A DNA stretch of 64,000 bases, taken from positions 1-64,000 of the forward strand of contig NZ_JAMLDY010000011.1 in NCBI RefSeq assembly GCF_024211255.1, given 5' to 3'. This stretch comes from Sphingomonas liriopis. GTDB lineage: Bacteria > Pseudomonadota > Alphaproteobacteria > Sphingomonadales > Sphingomonadaceae. The notes under the pieces are model-generated. The model did no database searches and was not told the DNA's origin. It was given only the letters and a program-made list of their open reading frames with translations. Made by a program: the position numbers and the translations under genes. How positions within the stretch are numbered: the first letter of the stretch is position 1; every line of letters begins with the position of its first letter. This document shows, in pieces, positions 44,115 to 52,458 of this stretch.

Positions 44115-46397
44115 CTACCCCACCTCGATCCGCAGACTGGCGATCAGCGCCGGAATCGCGGTGAGGCGCGGTTCCTCCTCGTCGAGGATCGCGCGGAAGG
44201 CGGCGCGCTTGATTGCGGCGACGCGGCCGGCCTTCATCCGCACCGTCGAAGGGAGCGTCGAGACGCAGATGTCGATCATCCGTTCGGCACCGTGCAGCCG
44301 GCCCCACAGATAGTCGTTCTCGCGATAGGCGCGGCTGAAGAAGGCGCCGAAGCTGTTGAACTGGATGCCCTTCAGCGTCGCCTCCGCCCCGCCGGAGCGG
44401 ATCGCGGTGGCGTCGTCGGGGGCGATGCGGTCGACCTTGATCGGGTCGAATTCGTCCAGCCCCTCGCCCTGCAGCAGCGGCAGCGTCGCGGAGTCGAAAT
44501 AGGGAAAGCCGAGATAGGCGAGCAGCAGCGCCCGCCGCGTCGCGCGGTCGAGCGTCGCGAAGGCGTCTGCCAGCCGCGCGTCGGTGTCGCCGTCGAGCGC
44601 GGTGAGGTTCAGCGCCTCGCCCAGCATGTCGAGCAGCGGCCCCGCCTCGTGCCCGCGCAGGCGGCGCACCTGATGGCGCAGGTGGGGATGATCGTCGGCG
44701 CGCTGGCGGTCGAGATAGGCGGCGAGCGAGGTGTAGATCGCATCGCGCATCGCCGTCGCATCGACGCCGTCCGCCTCGATCTCGCTCAGCCGGCGTGCCA
44801 TCAGGCGCAGGCGGCGGATGCGGAAGCCGATGTCGAAGGTGCGCAGGAAGTCGATCGTCGCGGCGCTTTCCTTGCCCGAAAAGCTCGGCGCGACGCCGCC
44901 GAAGCCGCGTTCCGCGATCGCCGCTTCGATTCCGGCACGGATGCGGCGCCAGCGCTGCTGCCCCGGTTCGCCGCCGACGTGGTAGAGCAGCGCGGTGATC
45001 GTCGCGACTACCCCGCTCAGCTTGAGATGGCCGTAGGCGGCGTAGCTGTAGCCGGCGCGCGAGGCCGCGGCGGCCTGCGCGCGGCGGCGCCAGGCGATCA
45101 GCCGCGCCGGAGTCGGCCGGTCGAGGAAGAGCGTGTGGCCGAACAAAGCCTCGATCTCCTCCTCCACCGCGGGGCGCAGCGCGGTGACGATGCCGCGCAT
45201 CCGGTCGATGCGGTCGGATCGGTCGGCGATCGCGTCGAGATTGTCGCGGATCGGCTGCTGGCGCGGCAGATCGCTCAGCGCGCCCAGGATCGTCTGAAAG
45301 AAGCCGGGCTTTGCGCCGCCCGAGCCGAGGCGGATCTTGATGCCGGGCGAGGGGTCGATGTAGACGAAGCGGCGGTCGATCTCGCGTCGCGCGGGGCGTT
45401 CCTTGAGCGCGTCGATCGCCGGACGGAAGGGTGCGTTGGCGAGCACCGATCCGTCGATCAGCACCGCCTTGTCCGCCTGGTTGGCGGCGAACTGGCGCGG
45501 CAGCGCGCGTTTGAGGAAGTCGCGGCGTTCGGGCCAGGCGATGCTGCGGGTCTCCAGCACGCCGTCCAGTTCGCCGACGGTGAATGGCGGGAAGGCGCCG
45601 GGGAAGCTCGACGTCGCGCGCGCGGCGAAGGCGAGGTCGGGGATCGCGCCGAGCGTACCGCCGGCGCCGTGATCGGAAAAGCCGAGGACGATGCGGTGTT
45701 CGGTCTCCATCACCTCGGGCGGCGAATTGAGCCGCAGCCGTTCGGGATGGCCGGTGAAATCGGTGCAGGTGACGAACAGGTCGAGCGGCTGGCCGTCGGG
45801 GAGCAGGCGCGGGCCCGCATCGCTGTGCGCCATCGCCTCGAACGCGTCGAGCAGCAGTCCGGTGAAGGTCGCGCCGCCGAAGGGCGGTTCGAACCAGCGC
45901 GAGCGGACGAAATGCGACAGCTTGGTGCGCACCTCGTCGCGCGTGGCTTCGTCCAGCTCCTCGACCTTGTCGGCGCTGCGCCCGGCGGCGACCCAGGCGA
46001 GGGGGAGCGCCCACATCTTGGAAAAGCGGCTCGCCGGCGCCGCTTCGGGATCGATCAGCGCCTCGACATCGGCGGAGGTCAGCCACAGGTCGGTCAGCGG
46101 CTCGAGGCTCTGTCCCGTAGTGATCGCCTGTGCGAGGAAGATGCCGTTGATCCCGCCCGCCGAGGCACCGGCGATGATGTCGGCGAGGACGCGGACCTTG
46201 AGGTCGGCCAGCCCCTCGATCTCCGCGAGCAGCGCGCGATAGATGCCTTCGCTGCCGTCGCCGGGGGGATCGCCGGCATGGGCGCCGCGGCTGGCGCGCA
46301 CCATGCGCCACACCTCCTTGGTGATGCCGTGCATGTACACCGCGAGGCTGATGCCGCCGTAGCAGACCAGCGCGAGGCGCAGTTCCTTCTCGCGCAT
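44115..46397 (-). CDS. Patatin-like phospholipase, DUF3376 type
   Basis: A 760-residue protein with a patatin catalytic domain at the N-terminus: oxyanion loop CYGGISLAVYMHG (12-24), nucleophile Ser79 in GASAGG, and the catalytic Asp in LIDGSVLANAPF. The long C-terminal region (about 380-760) is mostly helical and belongs to the DUF3376-type extension. No signal peptide is seen. It probably hydrolyses lipid acyl esters, but the target is unknown. The next gene downstream in transcription is not closely linked; an EEP-fold gene lies 22 bp upstream on the same strand. Confidence 0.87.
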   Translation of the reverse strand: MREKELRLALVCYGGISLAVYMHGITKEVWRMVRASRGAHAGDPPGDGSEGIYRALLAEIEGLADLKVRVLADIIAGASAGGINGIFLAQAITTGQSLEPLTDLWLTSADVEALIDPEAAPASRFSKMWALPLAWVAAGRSADKVEELDEATRDEVRTKLSHFVRSRWFEPPFGGATFTGLLLDAFEAMAHSDAGPRLLPDGQPLDLFVTCTDFTGHPERLRLNSPPEVMETEHRIVLGFSDHGAGGTLGAIPDLAFAARATSSFPGAFPPFTVGELDGVLETRSIAWPERRDFLKRALPRQFAANQADKAVLIDGSVLANAPFRPAIDALKERPARREIDRRFVYIDPSPGIKIRLGSGGAKPGFFQTILGALSDLPRQQPIRDNLDAIADRSDRIDRMRGIVTALRPAVEEEIEALFGHTLFLDRPTPARLIAWRRRAQAAAASRAGYSYAAYGHLKLSGVVATITALLYHVGGEPGQQRWRRIRAGIEAAIAERGFGGVAPSFSGKESAATIDFLRTFDIGFRIRRLRLMARRLSEIEADGVDATAMRDAIYTSLAAYLDRQRADDHPHLRHQVRRLRGHEAGPLLDMLGEALNLTALDGDTDARLADAFATLDRATRRALLLAYLGFPYFDSATLPLLQGEGLDEFDPIKVDRIAPDDATAIRSGGAEATLKGIQFNSFGAFFSRAYRENDYLWGRLHGAERMIDICVSTLPSTVRMKAGRVAAIKRAAFRAILDEEEPRLTAIPALIASLRIEVG

Positions 46398-46419
46398 CAG
46401 CGACGGCGTCCGGTCGGGA

Positions 46420-47127
46420 TCATGCCGGCGCCAGCGTCGCCCAGATCGGCAGATGATCGGACGTCTTGCGCGCGGCGGCGCTGGCGTGGACGCCGCATTC
46501 GGTCACGACGAGATCCTGCGACACCATGATGCGGTCGAGCCTACCCACCGGCCGGCGCGAATGGAAGCTGGGGCCGGTCGCCGCCATCCGATAGTCGCGG
46601 CAAAAATCGCGCAGGCATCCCGCCGCGGCGGTCCATTCGTTGAGGTCGCCCATCAGGATCGTCGGCCGCCGTTCGGTCGCGGCATCGACCTGCGCGATGA
46701 TCGCCGCCGCCTGCCGCCGCCGCCACAGGCCGGAGAGGTCGAGGTGCATGCCGACGATGCGGACGATGCCGGCATGCGTCGCGACCTCCGCCATCACCGC
46801 ACCGCGCGGTTCCAGCGAGGGCAGATGGATGGCGGCGCGGGCGACGACCTCCGCCGACTTGCGGACCAGGATGACGTTGCCGTGCCAGCCCATCGACAGC
46901 GCGCGCATGCCGAACTCCACCGGCTTCCAGTCGCTGTGTTCGTCGAGCAGGTGGCCGGGCAGCACCGATTCGCGCGTGCCGAAGCGGCGGTCGGCCTCCT
47001 GCAGCGCGATGACGTCGGCATCCACCTCGCGCAGCACCTCCAGCACGCGCTCCGGGTTGCGGCGGCGGTCGAGGCCGATGCCCTTGTGGATATTGTAGCT
47101 GGCGACCTTCAGGGGACGAGAAACCAT
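46420..47127 (-). CDS. Endonuclease/exonuclease/phosphatase family protein
   Basis: A 235-residue EEP-fold hydrolase. Metal and catalytic motifs are visible: NIHKGIG, ALQEADRR, GMHLDLSG, GDLNEW and the C-terminal SDHLPIWA. The family includes phosphodiesterases, inositol phosphatases and nucleases; the substrate is not decidable. ATG 47127 gives the typical start with VASYNIHKG at about residue 8. It precedes the patatin gene, with 22 bp between, so both may act on lipids. Confidence 0.88.
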   Translation of the reverse strand: MVSRPLKVASYNIHKGIGLDRRRNPERVLEVLREVDADVIALQEADRRFGTRESVLPGHLLDEHSDWKPVEFGMRALSMGWHGNVILVRKSAEVVARAAIHLPSLEPRGAVMAEVATHAGIVRIVGMHLDLSGLWRRRQAAAIIAQVDAATERRPTILMGDLNEWTAAAGCLRDFCRDYRMAATGPSFHSRRPVGRLDRIMVSQDLVVTECGVHASAAARKTSDHLPIWATLAPA

Positions 47128-47249
47128 TGCGCCGGCGTAACGCCCGTCGTGGCGGTTTGTGCCCTCCCGCCGGCATCTTGCCAGCCCCATCCGGCGTGAT
47201 AGTTTCGGCTGCGAATCGGATGTGGGAGTCCGGTCGAGGGGGAATAGCG

Positions 47250-47999
47250 ATGCGATTCGTGCGCACGATGCTGGCCGTGATGGCGGCGACGATGCTGGCC
47301 GTCGTGCCGGTGCAGGCGCAGGAGAAGACCGGGGTGAAGCCGGGCTTCACGCTGCAGCCGGGCACCGCGCGGATCGTCCTGCTCCGCCCGTCGATCAGGG
47401 TGGGTGCGCAATCGACCGCGGGGATGTTCGAACCCAACGCCGACTGGACTCAGCAGGCGCGCGAGAACATCGGCCGTGCGCTGGCGAAGGCGCAAGGGCA
47501 GCTCGGCAATACCGTCGTCGACTATGTCGAGCCGGTCGGTGCCGATGCGGCGGCGCTCGCCGAATATCAGGCGCTGTTCGATGCGGTCGCGCAATCGGTG
47601 ATCGAGTTCCAGTTCTTTCCCGGCAACCGCCTGCCGACCAAGAAGCGCAAGGACCAGTTCGCATGGAGCCTGGGCGCCGACGTCGCGCGGCTGCCCGGCC
47701 TGTCGGGCGCGGACTATGCTTTGTTCGTCACCACCGAGGATCATTTCGGCTCGACGGGGCGCAAGGTGCTGCAGGTGTTCGCGGCGCTGGCGCGCGTGCC
47801 GGTCACCGCCGGTGTGCACAAGGGGTTCGCCGGCCTCGTCGACCTGCACACCGGCGAGCTCGTCTGGCTCAACGCCGACCTGCAGATGGGCGGCGACGTG
47901 CGCGAGGCCGACGGGGCCGACAAGCGCGTGCGGCAATTGCTCGAGGGCTTTCCCGGCCGGCCGGCGGCGGCCACGGTCGTCGCATCGGCGGGGCGGTGA
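47250..47999 (+). CDS. Exported protein of unknown function, first of a three-gene set
   Basis: A 249-residue protein with a clear signal peptide (about 1-24, ending PVQAQ), so probably periplasmic or outer-membrane facing. The mature part alternates strands and helices; GADYALFVTTEDHFGSTGRK and LVDLHTGELVWLNADLQMGGD look like a conserved core, and the second resembles the lipoprotein-type fold that reports a status. GAGGGGGAA lies upstream of ATG 47250. The M48 protease gene follows at once, so the two are co-transcribed. I do not recognise the family. Confidence 0.75.
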   Translation: MRFVRTMLAVMAATMLAVVPVQAQEKTGVKPGFTLQPGTARIVLLRPSIRVGAQSTAGMFEPNADWTQQARENIGRALAKAQGQLGNTVVDYVEPVGADAAALAEYQALFDAVAQSVIEFQFFPGNRLPTKKRKDQFAWSLGADVARLPGLSGADYALFVTTEDHFGSTGRKVLQVFAALARVPVTAGVHKGFAGLVDLHTGELVWLNADLQMGGDVREADGADKRVRQLLEGFPGRPAAATVVASAGR

Positions 48000-48001
48000 T
48001 C

Positions 48002-49162
48002 GTGCGGCGCCTGATGGCGGCGATGCTGGCGGCGACCGCGGTCGCCGGCGCTGGAAGCGCGGCGGAGAAGGTGCCGCCGTTACCGCCCTATGTCGCGGCG
48101 TACGAGCCGACCAACGTCGACGAGCGTGGCGCGTGGATGATCGCCGACGAGGACGAGCGGCGGCTGCGCGATTCGGCGGACGTGATGCGCGATCCCGCGC
48201 TCAACGCCTTCGTGCGCGGCGTGCTGTGCCGCACCGTCGGCGAGGATCGGTGCAAGGGCGTGCGGCTCTACATCGTCCATGTGCCCGCGTTCAACGCGAC
48301 GATGCGGCCCAATGGCATGATGACGATCTGGTCGGGCGCGCTGCTGCGGTTGCGCAGCGAGGCGGAGCTCGGCGCGGTGCTGGGACATGAGTTCGGGCAT
48401 TTCGAGCTGCGCCACGGCCTCGCCGATTTCCGCAACCGGCGCAGCGGCACCGACCTGATGGCATGGGCATCGGTGCTGGTCGCCAACAGCGCGGCGTTTC
48501 AGGTCGACATGGTCGGGGGCTTCTACGCGTTCGATCGCGCGCAGGAGAAAGCGGCGGACATGATCGGCGTCCGCTATCTCGCCGCGTCGCATTATCCCTC
48601 GCACGCCGCCGCCGACATCTGGGACCGGATGATGGGAGAGGCGGACGCGACCGCGATCGGGCGGCATCGCAAGCCCGACCAGCGCTATGCCGCGGGCTTC
48701 TTCGCCTCGCACCCCACCAACCTCGCGCGGGCGACCTATCTGCGCTCCGCCGCGGCGGAGCTTCCCGACGCGGACGGGTCGGCAGGCGTCGACGGTTACC
48801 GTGCGGCGATCGCGCCGTGGCTGCCGATGCTGCTCGACGACCAGATCAGGCTGAACGATTTCGGCGGCAGCGAATATCTGCTCGGCCAGCTCGCCGTGGG
48901 CGGCTGGGCGACGCCGCTGCTGTTCGCCCGTGCCGAGCTGTACCGCATGCGCGGCCATCCGCGCGATCTGGTGAGCGCGGCGGGTTTCTATCAGGAGGCG
49001 ATCGCCCGCGGCGACGCCGGCGCGGAGGCGTATCGCGGCCTAGGGCTGGCGCTGATGCGTAGCCAGCAGGTCGAGCCCGCCAAGACCGCGTTACGCGAAT
49101 ACCTCCGCCGCAAACCCGATGCCAACGATGCATCGATCATCGCCACCCTCGTCGCCTCATGA
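48002..49162 (+). CDS. M48 family metalloprotease with TPR-like C-terminus
   Basis: A 386-residue exported zinc protease. An N-terminal signal (about 1-21) precedes the M48 domain with the HExxH motif HEFGH (129-133); AQEKAADMIG supplies the third ligand Glu. MTIWSGALLRLRSEAEL and YLAASHYPSHAAADIW fit the BepA/YfgC branch, which degrades misassembled outer-membrane proteins. The C-terminal 100 residues have helix pairs resembling TPRs (AYRGLGLALMRSQQVEPAK). Start is GTG 48002, or GTG 47996 that overlaps the preceding stop as GTGA. Confidence 0.88.
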   Translation: MRRLMAAMLAATAVAGAGSAAEKVPPLPPYVAAYEPTNVDERGAWMIADEDERRLRDSADVMRDPALNAFVRGVLCRTVGEDRCKGVRLYIVHVPAFNATMRPNGMMTIWSGALLRLRSEAELGAVLGHEFGHFELRHGLADFRNRRSGTDLMAWASVLVANSAAFQVDMVGGFYAFDRAQEKAADMIGVRYLAASHYPSHAAADIWDRMMGEADATAIGRHRKPDQRYAAGFFASHPTNLARATYLRSAAAELPDADGSAGVDGYRAAIAPWLPMLLDDQIRLNDFGGSEYLLGQLAVGGWATPLLFARAELYRMRGHPRDLVSAAGFYQEAIARGDAGAEAYRGLGLALMRSQQVEPAKTALREYLRRKPDANDASIIATLVAS

Positions 49163-49170
49163 GGTCGTCC

Positions 49171-49767
49171 ATGCGCCTGCGTTCCCTTTTTCTGCCGCTC
49201 GCCGCCGTCGCGCTCGCCTGCGGGGTGCCGGCCGCAGCCGGCAACAAGTTGGTCGTAGCAGGCCAGCGGATCGCGGTCGCCAAGTCGGCGATGACGGTGC
49301 TGCCGACGTCCGAATGGAACCGGCTGGGCGCGCGGCCGGGACGCGCGGCGGAAACGTGGACGCTGGATGGCGACGCGCTCAACGACCTCACCTTCTACGG
49401 CGGGATCGAGAGCGGACGGCCGCTGTTCCGCGAGGTCAGCCGCAAGACCAAGCCGTTGCCGACGGTATCGACGACGATGCTGGTCACCGACATTCCCGCG
49501 CTGCTGGAGAACAGCTACCGCATCGCGCTCGGCACCGCGTCGATGACGATCGGCACGATCGAACCGGCGACCTTCGCCGGCGCGAAGGGGGTGCATTTCA
49601 CCTACAGCTTCGTCCGGCAGGACGACACGCTGCGGCGGCGCGGCGAGGGCCGGGGCGCGATGATCGGTGGCCGATTGTACCTCATCACCTATGAGGCGCC
49701 GGCGCTCTATTATTACGACCGCAGCGCGGCGGCGGCGCGACAGGTCGCCGAGAGCGCGCAATTGTGA
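49171..49767 (+). CDS. Exported protein of unknown function, third of the set
   Basis: A 198-residue protein with a signal peptide (about 1-23, ending PAAAG). The mature part is beta-rich with SMTIGTIEPATFAGAKGVHFTYSF and LYLITYEAPALYYYDRS, ending soon after. The ATG at 49171 has GAGG six bases upstream; an ATG at 49159 overlaps the protease stop. Close spacing to the M48 gene suggests a shared envelope role. No known family is recognised. Confidence 0.72.
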   Translation: MRLRSLFLPLAAVALACGVPAAAGNKLVVAGQRIAVAKSAMTVLPTSEWNRLGARPGRAAETWTLDGDALNDLTFYGGIESGRPLFREVSRKTKPLPTVSTTMLVTDIPALLENSYRIALGTASMTIGTIEPATFAGAKGVHFTYSFVRQDDTLRRRGEGRGAMIGGRLYLITYEAPALYYYDRSAAAARQVAESAQL

Positions 49768-49770
49768 TGG

Positions 49771-49846
49771 TGGTGCCGGTTGCAGGGATCGAACCCGCGA
49801 CCTTCGGTTTACAAAACCGCTGCTCTACCAGCTGAGCTAAACCGGC
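49771..49846 (-). tRNA. tRNA-Thr (anticodon TGT)
   Basis: Read on the minus strand: a seven-pair acceptor stem GCCGGTT/AACCGGC, D-arm GCTC-AGCTGGTA-GAGC, anticodon loop TTTGTAA (anticodon TGT, reading ACA), T-arm with GGTTCGATCC, and an encoded CCA. The top pair of the anticodon stem is G opposite A, a mismatch; the other four pairs are sound. It lies between the convergent exported-protein gene and rarA. Confidence 0.95.
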
Positions 49847-49900
49847 ATTCGCGCGCTCCATGCGACAGGCGGGCCGCGTAGTCCAGAGGGTGCGGCAGGA

Positions 49901-51220
49901 TCAGGGCCGGCGTTTGGCGCGCAAGGCGTCCCAATGCGCCAGGCGTTCCTGTAGCCGCGCCTCGAAGCCGCGTCCCGACGGTTCGTAATAGGTCTGCGGC
50001 GACAGTTCGTCGGGCCAGTAATTGGCGCCCGAGAAGGCGTCCTCGGCATCGTGGTCGTAGGCGTAGTCGGCGCCGTAGCCGATCTGCTTCATCAGCCTGG
50101 TCGGCGCGTTGAGGATGTTGGCGGGGGGCATCAGCGACCCCGTCTCCTTCGCGCTGCGCCACGCCTTCTTCTGCGCCATATAGGTGGCGTTCGATTTGGG
50201 GGCGGTGGCGAGATACAGGCACGCCTGCGCGATCGCCAGTTCGCCCTCCGGGCTGCCGAGGAAGTCGTAGGTATCCTTGGCCGCGATGCACTGGACGAGC
50301 GCCTGCGGGTCGGCGAGGCCGATGTCCTCGACCGCGGCGCGGGTCAGGCGGCGCAGCAGGAACAGCGGCTCCTCGCCCGCGGTCAGCATGCGCGCGAGAT
50401 AGTAGAGCGCGGCCTGGGGATCGGAACCGCGGATGCTTTTGTGCAGCGCGCTGATGAGGTTGTAATGGCCCTCGCGATCCTTGTCGTAGACGGCGACGCG
50501 GCGCTGCAGGAAATCCGACAGGCCGGCGGGATCGAGCGGCGCGTCGAGCCGGACCGAGAACAATGTTTCGGCCTGGTTGAGCAGGAAGCGGCCGTCGCCG
50601 TCGGCCTGCGCGATCATCGCGGCGCGCGCGTCGGGGGTGAGGGGCAGGGGGCGCTCCTCCACGGCCTCGGCACGGTCGAGCAGCTTGGCGAGCGCGGCGG
50701 CGTCGAGGCGGTGGAGGATGAGCACCTGCGCGCGGCTGAGCACCGCGGCGTTGAGCTCGAACGAGGGGTTCTCGGTCGTCGCGCCGACCAAAGTCACCGT
50801 GCCGTCCTCGACATAGGGGAGGAAGCCGTCCTGCTGCGCGCGGTTGAAACGGTGGATCTCGTCCACGAACAGCAAGGTGCGCTTGCCGATCCGCGCGTGG
50901 TCGCGCGCCTCGGCGAACGCCTTCTTGAGGTCGGCTACCCCTGAGAAGACCGCGCTGATCGCGACGAAGCGCAGGTCGACCGCGGCAGCCAGAAGCCGCG
51001 CGATCGTCGTCTTGCCGGTGCCGGGCGGACCCCACAGGATCATCGACGACAACCGCCCCGCGGCGACCATGCGGCCGATCGCGCCGTCGGGGCCGGTCAG
51101 ATGCTCCTGCCCGACGACCGCGTCCAGCGCGCGCGGGCGCAGCCGGTCGGCGAGGGGAGCGTCGTCGCGGACGGGATCGGGGGTTGGCTCCGGTTCGATG
51201 CCGGTCAGCAGGTCTGCCAT
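49901..51220 (-). CDS. rarA: Replication-associated recombination protein A (AAA+ ATPase)
   Basis: A 439-residue AAA+ ATPase (RarA/MgsA/WRNIP1) acting at stalled replication forks. Walker A GPPGTGKTT is at 64-72, Walker B LLFVDEIHRFN, and the sensor GATTENPSFELNAAVLSR follow; the C-terminal MgsA domain has GAKNHTYDFLG-like AAKDTYDFLGSPEGE and MPPANILNAPTRLMK. I chose ATG 51220, giving the usual length. Downstream of it lies tRNA-Thr. Confidence 0.95.
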   Translation of the reverse strand: MADLLTGIEPEPTPDPVRDDAPLADRLRPRALDAVVGQEHLTGPDGAIGRMVAAGRLSSMILWGPPGTGKTTIARLLAAAVDLRFVAISAVFSGVADLKKAFAEARDHARIGKRTLLFVDEIHRFNRAQQDGFLPYVEDGTVTLVGATTENPSFELNAAVLSRAQVLILHRLDAAALAKLLDRAEAVEERPLPLTPDARAAMIAQADGDGRFLLNQAETLFSVRLDAPLDPAGLSDFLQRRVAVYDKDREGHYNLISALHKSIRGSDPQAALYYLARMLTAGEEPLFLLRRLTRAAVEDIGLADPQALVQCIAAKDTYDFLGSPEGELAIAQACLYLATAPKSNATYMAQKKAWRSAKETGSLMPPANILNAPTRLMKQIGYGADYAYDHDAEDAFSGANYWPDELSPQTYYEPSGRGFEARLQERLAHWDALRAKRRP

Positions 51221-51310
51221 CCGCACGAGATAGGGCGACGGGCAGGGCGCGTCATCCCCCACGTCGGATGCGCGAAAGGTCATGCGCGGTGAGACTTTCG
51301 AACCGACTAT

Positions 51311-51362
51311 CAAGATATATCTCGAACGGTCCTGACACCGGAAAGCTGCGATATATCTTGAG
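51311..51362. promoter_or_regulatory. Probable PadR operator between rarA and padR
   Basis: CAAGATATATC at 51311-51321 is mirrored by GATATATCTTG at 51350-51360, an 11-bp inverted repeat with 28 bp between. ATATATCTTGA-like palindromes are typical sites of PadR repressors. A possible promoter (CTGACA, then TATATCTT) overlaps the second arm, so the protein made from 51390 likely represses itself here. Confidence 0.7.
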
Positions 51363-51389
51363 CGCATCGTGATACAGAAGGATGATACG

Positions 51390-51992
51390 ATGTTTGCACA
51401 TATGCATGGCCGCGGTGGACGCGGTTGCGGGCCGCGGGGCGGCGGGGAATGGTCGCGGGGCCCGTTCGCGGTGCGCTGGGACTTCGGGCGTGGCGATCCG
51501 CGCGAGGACGGCCGTGGCGGCGGTGGCCGGCGACGGATGTTCGACGGCGGCGAGCTGCGGCTCGTGCTGCTCAGGATGATCGCCGACGAGCCGCGCCACG
51601 GCTACGAACTCATCAAGGCGATCGAGGAGCTGACCGGGGGCGCCTATGCGCCCAGCCCCGGGATGGTCTATCCGGCGCTGACGATGCTCGCCGAGATGGA
51701 GCTGATCGCCGAACAGCCGTCGGAGACCGCGCGCAAACGCTTCGTCGTGACCGGGGCAGGGACGGCGCACCTCGCCGAACATGCCGAGCAGGTCGCGGCG
51801 CTGATGGCACGGCTGGCCGAGGTCGGCGCGCACCGCGCGCGCAGCGACCGCGCGCCGATCCGCCGGGCGATGCGCAACCTGCGCACCGTGCTGCAGAACC
51901 GGCTGGAGGCGGACGACCTGTCCGAAGACGCCTCGCACGCGGTCGCCGAACTGATCGACGAGGTCGTGCGCAAGATCGAGCGGCTGAAATGA
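51390..51992 (+). CDS. PadR family transcriptional regulator
   Basis: A 200-residue repressor. A long Gly/Arg/His-rich N-terminus (about 1-45, HMHGRGGRGCGPRGGGEW) precedes the PadR winged helix with ELRLVLLRMIADEPRHGYELIKAIEELTGGAYAPSPGMVYPAL-type spacing (helix then GMVYPALTML), and a C-terminal helical dimer domain. The glycine-rich head is a known form in PadR proteins near DUF2218 genes. ATG 51390 has AGAAGGA upstream. It is co-transcribed with DUF2218. Confidence 0.93.
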   Translation: MFAHMHGRGGRGCGPRGGGEWSRGPFAVRWDFGRGDPREDGRGGGGRRRMFDGGELRLVLLRMIADEPRHGYELIKAIEELTGGAYAPSPGMVYPALTMLAEMELIAEQPSETARKRFVVTGAGTAHLAEHAEQVAALMARLAEVGAHRARSDRAPIRRAMRNLRTVLQNRLEADDLSEDASHAVAELIDEVVRKIERLK

Positions 51993-52279
51993 GCGTCTCG
52001 GTCGCACGCGTGCCGACGGGGTCGGCCAGCCGCTATCTCCAGCAGCTCGCCAAGCACTGGAGCCACAAGATGGAGGTGAGCTTCACACCCGAGGAAGGGA
52101 GCATCGTCTTCCCCAACGGATCGGTGCTGGCGATGCGGGCGGACAGCGACAGCCTCGATCTGGTGCTGACCGTGCCGGAGGGCGAGGACGATGCGCGGAT
52201 GCAGGGCGTGGTGGCGAGCCACCTCGACCGGTTCGCGTTTCGCGAGGCGCCGCTGACGTTCGACTGGCGGGCGGGGTGA
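51989..52279 (+). CDS. DUF2218 domain protein
   Basis: A 96-residue protein with LQQLAKHWSHKMEVSFTPEEG near residues 18-38 and LDRFAFREAPLTFDW at the C-terminus, which fit DUF2218. Members occur beside PadR regulators and siderophore-interacting proteins; the function is not known. The ATG overlaps the padR stop by four bases, so the pair is one operon under the 51311-51362 operator. Confidence 0.88.
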   Translation: MSVSVARVPTGSASRYLQQLAKHWSHKMEVSFTPEEGSIVFPNGSVLAMRADSDSLDLVLTVPEGEDDARMQGVVASHLDRFAFREAPLTFDWRAG

Positions 52280-52311
52280 GCGTGTCGGGGGGGCGTGCGC
52301 CTCAAATCTCC

Positions 52312-52420
52312 TCGTCACCCCGGACTTGTTCCGGGGTCTACTCCGCGGCGAGGCAAGCGGCTTGAGGTGGGAGCGATACGCCCGCGGGACGGTGGACCCC
52401 GGAACAAGTCCGGGGTGACG
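52312..52420. repeat. Inverted-repeat element, family A copy 4
   Basis: Arms 52312-52340 and 52392-52420 match the family A unit with one substitution (GGTCTAC) in the left arm. The centre begins TCCGCGGCGAGGC and ends in GCGGGACG. It lies between the convergent DUF2218 and glycosyltransferase genes. Confidence 0.85.
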
Positions 52421-52458
52421 GGGGATGCGTTGAAAGTGTCGCCGCCCGGTAAGTCGGC

